DNA of 64,000 nucleotides from Oscillospiraceae bacterium (lineage in GTDB: Bacteria; Bacillota; Clostridia; Oscillospirales; QAMX01). The translations under genes were made by a program, and so were the position numbers. The stretch is taken from positions 64,777 through 128,776 of the forward strand of contig SVLQ01000008.1 in the NCBI GenBank assembly GCA_015067825.1, in the 5' to 3' direction. The notes under the pieces were generated by a model that ran no database searches, had not been told where the DNA came from, and saw nothing but the letters and a program-made list of their open reading frames with translations. Shown one piece after another: positions 19,130 to 26,667 of the stretch. The stretch's first letter is position 1, and the number at the start of each line of letters is the position of its first letter.

Positions 19130-20323
19130 TTAAATGAGCACAAAGATCTTGCCCGGCTGCTGTTCCACGCGTCCTTCGAGCTCGAGCATGGTCAGCGCCG
19201 CCGTGACCTCGCCTGCCGGTTCCGGCACGGCTGCGATCAGACTGTCGGCGTGCTGCGGCGATGCGGCCAGCAGCGCGCAGAGACGGGTCTCGAGCGGGAG
19301 GGAATCGTCGGCGGCTTTTTCGGCCGCAGCCGGTGCGATCGGTACGGGATCGTCAACGCGCACGCGCTGCTTTTTGACAGCAGTGGTCGCGTAACGGTCG
19401 TCTTCAACGGCCAGCGTTTCCGCCTGTTCCGGTTCGCGGATACGCGCGGGGTACTGGTCGGCGAGGACGGAGAGGATATCGTCGATACCGGTGACGGGAT
19501 GAGCGCCGTCGCGGATGAGGGCGTTGGTGCCCGCGCTGGAGTCGGTGTCGATGTTGCCGGGCACGGCAAAGACCTCGCGTCCCTGATCGGCCGCACACGC
19601 TGCGGTGATCAGCGAGCCGCTTTTCTTCGGCGCCTCCGGCAGCAGGACCGCGCAGGAAATACCGCTGACGATGCGGTTTCTGGCGGGAAAATTCGATCCG
19701 ATCGGCGGTGTGCCGGGCGGATATTCGCTGATGATAACGCCGGTCTTGGGGATATCCTCGTAGAGCGCGGCGTTTTCGTGCGGGTAACAGATGTCCAGCC
19801 CGCAGCCGAAAACGGCGATCGTCGGCATGCCCGCCTCCAACGCGGCGGCGTGGGCAGCGGCATCGGTGCCGCGCGCCATGCCCGAAACGATCGTCACGCC
19901 GGCACGGGCCATTTGGTAGGCGAGCGTTTTCGTCACGCGGTAGCCGTAGTGCGTCTGCTCCCTGGGGCCGACGACGGCAACGGCCGGCCGCGCAGCCAGC
20001 GTTTGCAGCTTGCCGCGGCAGTAGAGAACGATCGGCGGATCGTCGATTGCGCGCAATAGCTCGGGATAAGCAGCGTCAGCCAGGGTGATCACCTGCTGGC
20101 CGAGCCGGACGGTATCGTGGATGATCTTGTCGGCACGTTGTAAGCTTTTGTCGCCGAGGGCGGCAATATCCGCTTTCGTCAGTTCGGAAACCGCCGAAAG
20201 CCGCGCTTCGGACGCGTTGTAGATCTCCAGAGGATCGCCGATCTCGTCGAGCAGACGGGCAGCCTTGCGCGCCGAGATCCCCGGAAGCGTTGCCAACCAG
20301 ATCCAATGCAGCGTACCTGCCAT
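19130..20323 (-). CDS. dprA: DNA processing protein DprA
   Basis: The 397-residue protein has an N-terminal helical/SAM-like region, the Rossmann-like core with VGPREQTHYGYRVTKTLAY, TIVSGMARGTDAAAHAAAL and IAVFGCGLDICYP motifs, RNRIVSGIS, and a C-terminal winged-helix domain. DprA loads RecA on incoming single-stranded DNA during transformation. The ATG follows AAGGGGGAT. Whether this organism is transformable cannot be judged; no other competence genes are present. Confidence 0.94.
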   Translation of the reverse strand: MAGTLHWIWLATLPGISARKAARLLDEIGDPLEIYNASEARLSAVSELTKADIAALGDKSLQRADKIIHDTVRLGQQVITLADAAYPELLRAIDDPPIVLYCRGKLQTLAARPAVAVVGPREQTHYGYRVTKTLAYQMARAGVTIVSGMARGTDAAAHAAALEAGMPTIAVFGCGLDICYPHENAALYEDIPKTGVIISEYPPGTPPIGSNFPARNRIVSGISCAVLLPEAPKKSGSLITAACAADQGREVFAVPGNIDTDSSAGTNALIRDGAHPVTGIDDILSVLADQYPARIREPEQAETLAVEDDRYATTAVKKQRVRVDDPVPIAPAAAEKAADDSLPLETRLCALLAASPQHADSLIAAVPEPAGEVTAALTMLELEGRVEQQPGKIFVLI

Positions 20324-20373
20324 AACGATCCCCCTTAACTTTTATATTTCGGATGTGCTTTGCGTAATCAAAT

Positions 20374-20536
20374 CCGTTTTTTCGGCGGCTTTGCTGCCGA
20401 AAAAACTCCTTTAAGGCGAACAAAGTTCGCCAACGCGCCGAAAGGAGCAAGCAAAATCGTAGATTTTGCTTGCGGGGATCAGCGCGTGAGAACCCCGCCG
20501 CAGCGGCCCCGATTTGAAAACATCGTTTTCAAATCG
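20374..20536 (-). repeat. Multi-hairpin dispersed element, copy R1
   Basis: One of four related copies. Read on the plus strand it holds hairpin A (TTTTTTCGGCGGC/GCTGCCGAAAAAA), hairpin B (GGCGAAC/GTTCGCC), the constant block ACGCGCCGAAAGGAG, hairpin C (GCAAGCAAAATC/GATTTTGCTTGC), the constant block GGGGATCAGCGCGTGAGA, a GC hairpin and hairpin D (CGATTTGAAAAC/GTTTTCAAATCG). Its right end overlaps the 3' end of the SpoU methyltransferase gene and supplies that gene's stop codon. It lies between that gene and dprA. Confidence 0.9.
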
Positions 20537-21302
20537 ACGGCTTTGCCGATAAATAACAGACGATCCCCGCGGCGATCGCCACGTTCAAAGATTCCGCCTG
20601 CCCGCGCATGGGAATGTGGATGCGGCGGTCGGCTGCGCGCTGCAGCGCCTCCGAAACGCCGTTGGCTTCGTTGCCGAGGATGATGCAACCGCGCGTCAGA
20701 TCGACGTCGGCGGCGTCGACGCTGTCGTGCGAGAGCGTGGTCGCGTAGACCGGCAGCCCGAGAGCGCGCACGGCGCGCAGAGCGCTGTCGCCGTCCATCG
20801 TCCACGTGCGCACGCGGAAGGTCGCGCCCATCGTCGACCGCACGACCTTTGGTGCGTAGCGGTCGGCACAGCTACCCGCAAAAATCACGCCATCGAAGGC
20901 GAAGGCGTCGGCCGTGCGCAAAATCGTGCCGATGTTGCCGGGGTCGGCAACGCCGTCGAGGAGCAGCAACCGTTCACCGGCCAGAGCGGGCTCGGAAGGG
21001 ATCGGCAGGGTGAAGACCACGGTCTGCGCGCTGACGACGGAGGCGCAGTGCGAGACGATCTCGTCGGCGGCAAAAAAGATGCGGCTGCCAGCCTTGCGCG
21101 CTTTCTCCAAAAGCGCGGTGTCGGCGCGGGACGAAGCGAGGATCTCGCACGGGGTCAAGCCCGAGCGCAGCGCTTCGGCCAGCATCGTTTCGCCTTCGCA
21201 GAAAAATTTGCGTTCTTTTTCGCGCGTTTTGCGCTCGGCGGCCAAGGCGCGCAGCGCCTTGACGAGCGGGTTGGCGCGTGAAGTGATGCGGTCAGCAATC
21301 AT
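20529..21302 (-). CDS. SpoU/TrmH family 2'-O-ribose RNA methyltransferase
   Basis: The 257-residue protein has an N-terminal substrate-binding domain (NPLVKALRAL) and the SPOUT knot with motifs 1-3: DPGNIGTILRTADAF, IILGNEANGVS and IPMRGQAESLNVAIAAGI. It most resembles 23S rRNA methyltransferases of the RlmB/TsnR branch. The ATG overlaps the upstream stop (ATGA). The last codons and stop lie within repeat copy R1, so the C-terminal residues after LSAK are repeat-derived. Confidence 0.92.
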   Translation of the reverse strand: MIADRITSRANPLVKALRALAAERKTREKERKFFCEGETMLAEALRSGLTPCEILASSRADTALLEKARKAGSRIFFAADEIVSHCASVVSAQTVVFTLPIPSEPALAGERLLLLDGVADPGNIGTILRTADAFAFDGVIFAGSCADRYAPKVVRSTMGATFRVRTWTMDGDSALRAVRALGLPVYATTLSHDSVDAADVDLTRGCIILGNEANGVSEALQRAADRRIHIPMRGQAESLNVAIAAGIVCYLSAKPSI

Positions 21303-21955
21303 TTTCCGGCCTCGCTTCCCGCGAGCAGTCCGGCGAGGACCTTGCAGGCGTTTTCGTAAAACTCCGCTTCATCCATGCTCGAAATAAAAGGCTGTGTTTT
21401 CAGACAGGCAAACAGCTCGTGCTCGCCCGTGAGGCCCAGCGCCTGAAAAAACGGCAGGTGCTCCAGCTCGATCATGCCGTCGAGCCCGCCGAAGGTATCG
21501 GCCAGCGCCACGTTGAAGCGGCCGCTGCCGCTGGCGTTGTAGATCTCCAGATTCGTGCGGTCGAAGAGATAAAGCACGAAGTCGTCGTTCAAAAACGAGA
21601 GCGTCATCGTTTCCTTGTTCTGCTGGGTCGTCTGGTCGTGGCCGGTGGCCGGGTTGACGTGGTAGTGCAGGATGTTGATGATGACCTCGCCGTCGCCGTT
21701 GGCATCGCCGAGGATATCGCCGATCTCGACCTTCAGCTCGTTGACGACCTTGGAATCCAGCGGCTCGGACACGGCGACGATCACGGAGATGTCGTTGTCC
21801 GGCACACCCGCATTCATGAACAAAAGCAGCAAAACGACGGCGATCACGCCGACCGTGCCGATGATGTGCCATTTGTAGTGGTAAAAGAGAACCTCCGAGC
21901 ACCAACGGCCGAAGCCGAGCTCTTTGATGGTTCTGGGATCAGAATCGCTGCGCAT
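21299..21955 (-). CDS. Membrane-anchored protein of unknown function
   Basis: The 218-residue protein has a cytoplasmic N-terminus of about 28 residues, one membrane helix (IIGTVGVIAVVLLLLFMNAG) and an outer alpha/beta domain containing a DANGDGEV segment that resembles a calcium-binding or dockerin-like loop. No catalytic motif is visible. It lies between greA and the SpoU gene, overlapping the latter by four bases. Similar single-pass proteins of unknown role occur in Clostridia. Confidence 0.75.
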   Translation of the reverse strand: MRSDSDPRTIKELGFGRWCSEVLFYHYKWHIIGTVGVIAVVLLLLFMNAGVPDNDISVIVAVSEPLDSKVVNELKVEIGDILGDANGDGEVIINILHYHVNPATGHDQTTQQNKETMTLSFLNDDFVLYLFDRTNLEIYNASGSGRFNVALADTFGGLDGMIELEHLPFFQALGLTGEHELFACLKTQPFISSMDEAEFYENACKVLAGLLAGSEAGK

Positions 21956-21992
21956 GGGTGATCCTTTCCGGAAAAATCCAAAATGAGCGGGC

Positions 21993-22460
21993 TTAGTTGA
22001 GGGCGATGATCTTGCAGGAGATCGTGCCGGAGGGCGTGTCGTAGGTGACGGTTTCGTTCAGGTGCTTGCCGAGCAGGGCGCGGCCGAGCGGCGATTCGTC
22101 GCTGATGAGCATATTCATCGGGTCGGCTTCCTGCGAACCGACGACCTTCAGCTCTTCGGGGAAACCGTCGCCGTAGTCGAGCGTGACGGCCGAGCCGATG
22201 CGGACTTCGTCGGTGCCGCCGACTTCTTCGCTGACGATCTCGTAATTACCGAGGATCGTTTCCAGCTCGGCGATGCGGGCGTAGGTCTTGCCCTGTTCGT
22301 TGCGGGCTTCGTCATATTCGCTGTTTTCCGAAAGGTCGCCGAAGCTGCGTGCTTCCTTGACAAGCTGGGCGATCTCGTCAACGCGCGTGGTTTTAAGCCA
22401 GGTAAGCTCCTCGCGGAGCTGATCGTATTTCGTTTGGCTGAGTTTGTAGGTCTTGGACAT
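21993..22460 (-). CDS. greA: Transcription elongation factor GreA
   Basis: The ATG at 22460 follows GAGGAG by ten bases. The 155-residue protein has the GreA coiled coil with the tip acidic residues (SFGDLSENSEYDEARNEQG) and the C-terminal FKBP-like domain ending VTYDTPSGTISCKII. It stimulates RNA cleavage in backtracked polymerase. The only clear promoter is about 190 bases upstream (22651-22679), which implies an unusually long leader. Confidence 0.95.
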   Translation of the reverse strand: MSKTYKLSQTKYDQLREELTWLKTTRVDEIAQLVKEARSFGDLSENSEYDEARNEQGKTYARIAELETILGNYEIVSEEVGGTDEVRIGSAVTLDYGDGFPEELKVVGSQEADPMNMLISDESPLGRALLGKHLNETVTYDTPSGTISCKIIALN

Positions 22461-22650
22461 GGTGTTTGTACTCCTCAAAAAATAATGATATCGTCAAAAT
22501 CATCCTATCTCCGTTTTCCGCGGATTATACGCCAAACGTCGGCCGCCGGACAAAAAAACCAACCCGCCCTACATTAAATAGAGCCGGTCTTGTTTCCGTT
22601 GTTTATTTACGGCAGCTGCCGGGCGCGGATCTGATACCGATACATCATGT

Positions 22651-22679
22651 ATTATAATTCCAAGAACCGAAACTGTCAA
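22651..22679 (-). promoter_or_regulatory. Consensus sigma-A promoter of greA
   Basis: On the minus strand TTGACA (22679-22674) and TATAAT (22656-22651) are spaced by exactly 17 bases. Between it and the greA start lies about 185 bases of leader in which I see no gene. Confidence 0.85.
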
Positions 22680-22870
22680 GCGTTTTGCGGAAATAAATAA
22701 AAAATATTCCATTTTATGCGCTGAAATTCCCTACTCGGCCGATATGCCGCAGAAAATCCGTACCGTCCGCGCAAACAATGCGGCAATCGCTCCGGGCAAA
22801 GAAAAGCGCGAAAAAACAAAAAAAGCAGAAATCCCTGTCGGAACAAACGAAATTTCGGTTTGTTTGCATA

Positions 22871-22899
22871 TTGGAATTTTTCGGCAAATGGCGTACAAT
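22871..22899 (+). promoter_or_regulatory. Sigma-A promoter of the amidohydrolase gene
   Basis: TTGGAA (22871-22876), a 17-base spacer and TACAAT (22894-22899). The rest of the greA-amidohydrolase spacer (22461-22959) holds the two divergent promoters and nothing else I can identify. Confidence 0.65.
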
Positions 22900-22959
22900 A
22901 TAAGATGCTACGATACTGACGAAAGGAAATACCGCCTCGTTTGCGGCACAAATACGACT

Positions 22960-23754
22960 ATGAGCCAGCCCCGCAGGATCATCGATTTCCACGTCCATAT
23001 TTTCCCCGAAAAGATCGCCGCCAAAGCGGTCGCCGCCACCGGTGGTTATTACGGGATCACGATGGATCATAACGGCACGATCCCCGATCTGCTCGCCTCC
23101 GGCGCGCGCATCAACTGCTCGCGCTATCTCGTGCACTCTACGGCTACCCGCCCCGATCAGGTCGTCTCCGTCAACGATTTTATCTGCCATGCCGCCGCCG
23201 AACACCCCGAGTTCATTCCCTTCGGCACGCTGCATCCGAAAATGGAAAACCTCGAAGCCGAGGTCGACCGCATCATCGCCAACGGCGTGTACGGCGTGAA
23301 GATGCACCCGGACTTCCAGGATTTCAAGGTCGACGACGAAGACGTGCTTTATATGTACGCCGCACTTGCCGGCCGTCTGCCGGTGCTACTGCATATGGGC
23401 GATATCAACACGGATAAGACCACGCCCGAACGGCTTTATAACGTCATCAACCGTTTCCCCAACCTCACGGTCATCGGCGCCCACTTCAGCGGCTATTCCG
23501 TCTGGGATCGCGCCGAAAACGTACTCAAGGGTACGGGCATCTACGTCGATACGTCCTCGTCGCTGCCTTTTCTGACGCCCGAACGCGCCACCGAGCTGGT
23601 CCACGCCTTCGGCGCCGACCACTGCTTGTTTGGCACGGACTACCCGATGTGGGACCACGAAGAAGAGCTGGCGCGCTTTATGGCGCTCGCGCTGACGGAG
23701 CCCGAACGCGAACTGATCCTTCACGAAAACGCCGAGCGCCTGCTAAACCTGTAA
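22960..23754 (+). CDS. Amidohydrolase family (amidohydrolase_2) metal-dependent hydrolase
   Basis: I place the start at ATG 22960, giving the family-typical M-S-Q-P-R-R-I-I-D-F-H-V-H beginning; the ribosome binding site is not obvious (GAAAGGA lies 33 bases upstream). The 264-residue TIM-barrel protein shows the metal ligands HVH, VKMHPDFQDF, VIGAHFSG and the catalytic Asp in LFGTDYPMW. It belongs with decarboxylases/hydrolases of the PF04909 group; the substrate is unknown. Confidence 0.85.
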   Translation: MSQPRRIIDFHVHIFPEKIAAKAVAATGGYYGITMDHNGTIPDLLASGARINCSRYLVHSTATRPDQVVSVNDFICHAAAEHPEFIPFGTLHPKMENLEAEVDRIIANGVYGVKMHPDFQDFKVDDEDVLYMYAALAGRLPVLLHMGDINTDKTTPERLYNVINRFPNLTVIGAHFSGYSVWDRAENVLKGTGIYVDTSSSLPFLTPERATELVHAFGADHCLFGTDYPMWDHEEELARFMALALTEPERELILHENAERLLNL

Positions 23755-23797
23755 GACAAGGGAAAAACACAAAAAAATAGAAAGACAGGAGAAAATT

Positions 23798-25042
23798 ACG
23801 TTCTGTAAACAATGCGGCACACAACTCGATGACAAAGCACTTTTCTGCATGCAGTGCGGTGCGAAAACCGATAACGCACAGCAGCCGGTGCAGCAGCCGA
23901 CTCAGCCGGTCTATCAGCAGCCTGCCCAGCCAGCCTATGTGCAGCAACCGGTCTACCAGCAGCCCTATGTTCAGCCGGCAGCACCTGCCCCGAAGAAGGG
24001 CAACGGCAAGCTGATTGCCATCATCATCGCAGCGGTTGCGGTGATTGCGGCGATCGCGGTGGCAGTGGTGCTGATCTTTGGCGGCAACGACAGCGGCGGC
24101 AAGAGCGAACCGACCGAAGCCGGCGGATCCAAGAACAATTTCAACCTCGGAAGCGAGGGTGCGGCCAATGCGATGATCGGCAGCCTGCAGAATCTCGCGA
24201 CGGCCAACGGCATGGATTTCGAATTGGTCTTCGAAATGGAGCAGGAAATGCGCTATAGAACGGAGTTTTCCGCAGAAGGCTCGGTGCTTTTCGACCTCGA
24301 AACGAAAGATCTGATGCTTTCGGCCAAGGCGACCATGGACGATGAGACGCGCGGTGTCTACGCCTACGACGGCTATCTGATGGCCGAAGAAGACGGCGAG
24401 GTGCGCGCGGTGGAGCTCGCCGAAGTGATGAAACACGGTTTTAACGACGTGCTGGAGGCCGCCGAAGCGTACGATGTGGCCGGTCTGGAATTTTCCGGCG
24501 AAGCGCTGGTCGGTCTGCTGACGGAATCGCTCAGCAAAGACGAACTGAAAACAATCGAACAGGTGATCACCCTCGATGATCTGGCCGATGCGGTCGACGA
24601 ACTCGTCAACAGCCTCAACGACGACGATTGGCTCTCCGAAAACCTCGACAGCTACAGCCGCACCGATAAAAACGGTGTGACGCAGATCTCGCTGGAGGTC
24701 AACTCCTTTGACTTCCTCGACGGCGTCCTCGATATCTTCCTGCCGGCGCTGGACTTCGAATCGCTCGAAGAGATGAGCGGCGAGAGCGTTGATGAAGAGG
24801 AGCTCCGCGAACAGCTGGAGGATATGATCGACGATCGGCTCGGCGCCAAAATCGACTTTGCGCTCACGCTCGACATCGCAATCGAAGACGATTTTGTGCG
24901 CGATCTGGAATTCAGCTTTGAAACGGATTCCATCAACGTCCGCGCCAAGGCGCATTTTGAAAACGTCGGCAACCCCTCGATCGACGAAGATGCGCTGGTA
25001 GAACTGCTGGAAGATGCGGAAATGGACTCTTTCAATAACTAA
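23798..25042 (+). CDS. Zinc-ribbon, membrane-anchored protein A (apparent ACG start)
   Basis: The frame is homologous from its first codon to the 25.25 kb protein, but the codon that aligns with its ATG is ACG (23798), six bases after AGGAG. The first in-frame ATG (23849) would delete half of the zinc ribbon CKQCGTQ...FCMQCGAK. The 414-residue product has the ribbon, a Gln/Pro/Tyr-rich linker of about 45 residues, one membrane helix (LIAIIIAAVAVIAAIAVAVV), and an acidic outer domain of about 300 residues. It is either translated weakly from ACG, or truncated, or decaying. It follows the amidohydrolase gene. Confidence 0.75.
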   Translation, partial: TFCKQCGTQLDDKALFCMQCGAKTDNAQQPVQQPTQPVYQQPAQPAYVQQPVYQQPYVQPAAPAPKKGNGKLIAIIIAAVAVIAAIAVAVVLIFGGNDSGGKSEPTEAGGSKNNFNLGSEGAANAMIGSLQNLATANGMDFELVFEMEQEMRYRTEFSAEGSVLFDLETKDLMLSAKATMDDETRGVYAYDGYLMAEEDGEVRAVELAEVMKHGFNDVLEAAEAYDVAGLEFSGEALVGLLTESLSKDELKTIEQVITLDDLADAVDELVNSLNDDDWLSENLDSYSRTDKNGVTQISLEVNSFDFLDGVLDIFLPALDFESLEEMSGESVDEEELREQLEDMIDDRLGAKIDFALTLDIAIEDDFVRDLEFSFETDSINVRAKAHFENVGNPSIDEDALVELLEDAEMDSFNN

Positions 25043-25083
25043 TCCCGCTGCAAATGCGCGAATTCATTGGAATGCTTCAACAA

Positions 25084-25129
25084 AACTGCCGCCCTGTCCG
25101 GAAACCGGACAGGGCGGCAGTTCGTTTGT
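25084..25129 (+). terminator. Strong terminator after zinc-ribbon gene A
   Basis: An 18-bp perfect stem (AACTGCCGCCCTGTCCGG with its complement) with an AAA loop, followed by TTCGTTTGTTTTT. Confidence 0.85.
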
Positions 25130-25188
25130 TTTTACGGAGGTCGGCGGTCAAAATGTCTGCCAAAATTGCCAAAAATTGACAAAATCCG

Positions 25189-25217
25189 TTGACATAAAGA
25201 AATTTCTGCTGTATAAT
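25189..25217 (+). promoter_or_regulatory. Full-consensus sigma-A promoter of zinc-ribbon gene B
   Basis: TTGACA (25189-25194), 17-base spacer, TATAAT (25212-25217). A second TTGACA lies just upstream at 25177-25182. Confidence 0.9.
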
Positions 25218-25252
25218 TAATTAGTAAATTTATATTTTAGGGGGAACCTTTT

Positions 25253-26572
25253 ATGTTCTGCAAGCAGTGCGGTACGCAACTTGACGACAAAGCACTTTTC
25301 TGCAAAAACTGCGGCGCAAAAACCGATAACGCCCAGCAGCCCGTTCAGCAGGCTCAGCCGGTTCAGCAGCCGGTTTACCAGCAGCCCGTTCAGCAGGCCC
25401 AGCCGGTTCAGCAGCCGGTCTACCAGCAGCCTGTCCCGCAGCAGGCCTATCCGGCCTACCAGCAGACCCAGCCGGTCTATCAGCAGCCCTATGTCCAGCA
25501 GGCGGCTCCTGCTCCGAAAAAGAGCAACGGCAAACTGATCGCCATCATCATCGCGGCAGTCGCGGTCGTTGCGGCGATCGTCGTGGCACTCATCCTGATC
25601 CTCGGCGGCGACGACGGCGGCAGCGGCTCCGGTACGGGCGGCAGCGGCGGCAAGAGTGAACCGACCGAAGCCGGCGGCACCAAAGACAATCTCGACCTCG
25701 GCAGCGAAGGTTCTGCCAACGCTATGATCGGCGGTCTGCAGAACATCATCACCTCCAACGGTGCCGACTTTGAGGTCTACTTCAACGATGGTTACGACGA
25801 ATTCGAAGTCAAGGGCTCTGTCCTCTTCGATCTCGACAAAAACGAAATCACGCTCGATGCCGAAGCCAACATCGAAGGCGATACATTCGGTGCCTACATC
25901 TATGACGGTTATGTCATCAACGCGGAAGACGGCGAAGTTTACGCCCAGTCTTTCGACATGGACGACATGGATATGAGCCAGCTCACGCAGGCTCTGGAAA
26001 TGGCCAAGGAATATGACATTGCCGGTATGGTCTTCAACGGCGACACCATCGTTTCGCTGCTGGAAGAAGCGATTCCGGAAGAAGAACGCGAAATGGTCGA
26101 AATGTTCATGAGCTTCGACGATCTCGCCGACGGCATCGACACCTTCATGGAATCCATCAACGATGAAGAATGGCTCGAAGACAACCTCGACGAGTTCAGC
26201 CGCACCGATAAAAACGGTGTCACCACCATCTCGCTGGAAATCAGCTCCTTCAAGTTTGTCGGCGGCATCGTCGATATCTTCCTCCCGATCTTCAACTTCG
26301 ACGAACTGGAAGCCATGGCCGGCGAAAGCATCGATGAAGACATGCTCCGCGAACAGATCGACATGATGATCGAAGACGAACTCGGCGACATGGATTTCCT
26401 CGTCTCGCTCGATATCGTCATCGAAGACGACTTCGTGACCGATTTCGAACTCCTGATGGATGTTGACGGCGAAAGACTCGAACTCGAAGCCCACCTTGAC
26501 AACGTCGGCAACCCGACGATCGACGAAGACAAACTCGCCGACCTGCTCGCCGAAGCCGAAATCTACGAATAA
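25253..26572 (+). CDS. Zinc-ribbon, membrane-anchored protein B
   Basis: The 439-residue protein starts MFCKQCGTQLDDKALFCKNC (four-Cys zinc ribbon), continues with a Gln/Pro/Val linker built of repeats of the type QPVQQPVYQQP (about residues 28-85), a membrane helix (LIAIIIAAVAVVAAIVVALI), a Gly/Ser linker and an acidic outer domain of about 310 residues. It is a close paralogue of protein A just upstream. AGGGGGAA precedes the ATG. The role is unknown; the layout suggests a cytoplasmic ribbon coupled to an outer domain. Confidence 0.85.
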   Translation: MFCKQCGTQLDDKALFCKNCGAKTDNAQQPVQQAQPVQQPVYQQPVQQAQPVQQPVYQQPVPQQAYPAYQQTQPVYQQPYVQQAAPAPKKSNGKLIAIIIAAVAVVAAIVVALILILGGDDGGSGSGTGGSGGKSEPTEAGGTKDNLDLGSEGSANAMIGGLQNIITSNGADFEVYFNDGYDEFEVKGSVLFDLDKNEITLDAEANIEGDTFGAYIYDGYVINAEDGEVYAQSFDMDDMDMSQLTQALEMAKEYDIAGMVFNGDTIVSLLEEAIPEEEREMVEMFMSFDDLADGIDTFMESINDEEWLEDNLDEFSRTDKNGVTTISLEISSFKFVGGIVDIFLPIFNFDELEAMAGESIDEDMLREQIDMMIEDELGDMDFLVSLDIVIEDDFVTDFELLMDVDGERLELEAHLDNVGNPTIDEDKLADLLAEAEIYE

Positions 26573-26582
26573 ACACCAACCC

Positions 26583-26618
26583 AAAGAGCCCGTGTGCATC
26601 CGCACACGGGCTCTTTTT
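26583..26618 (+). terminator. Terminator after zinc-ribbon gene B
   Basis: AAAGAGCCCGTGTGC pairs perfectly with GCACACGGGCTCTTT over a four-base loop, followed by TTTTT. Confidence 0.9.
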
Positions 26619-26632
26619 CGCGGCCTCAAATG

Positions 26633-26663
26633 AAAAAAAGGGGCAGCAATCGCTGCCCCTTTT
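26633..26663 (-). terminator. Terminator after tex
   Basis: On the minus strand AAAAGGGGCAGC and GCTGCCCCTTTT form a stem with a four-base loop, followed by seven T residues, just after the tex stop codon. Confidence 0.88.
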
Positions 26664-26667
26664 GGAT

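Noticed and set aside
21700-21750. Dockerin domain (DANGDGEV segment in the membrane protein)
   Set aside because: Only one such loop is present and the surrounding sequence lacks the second dockerin repeat.
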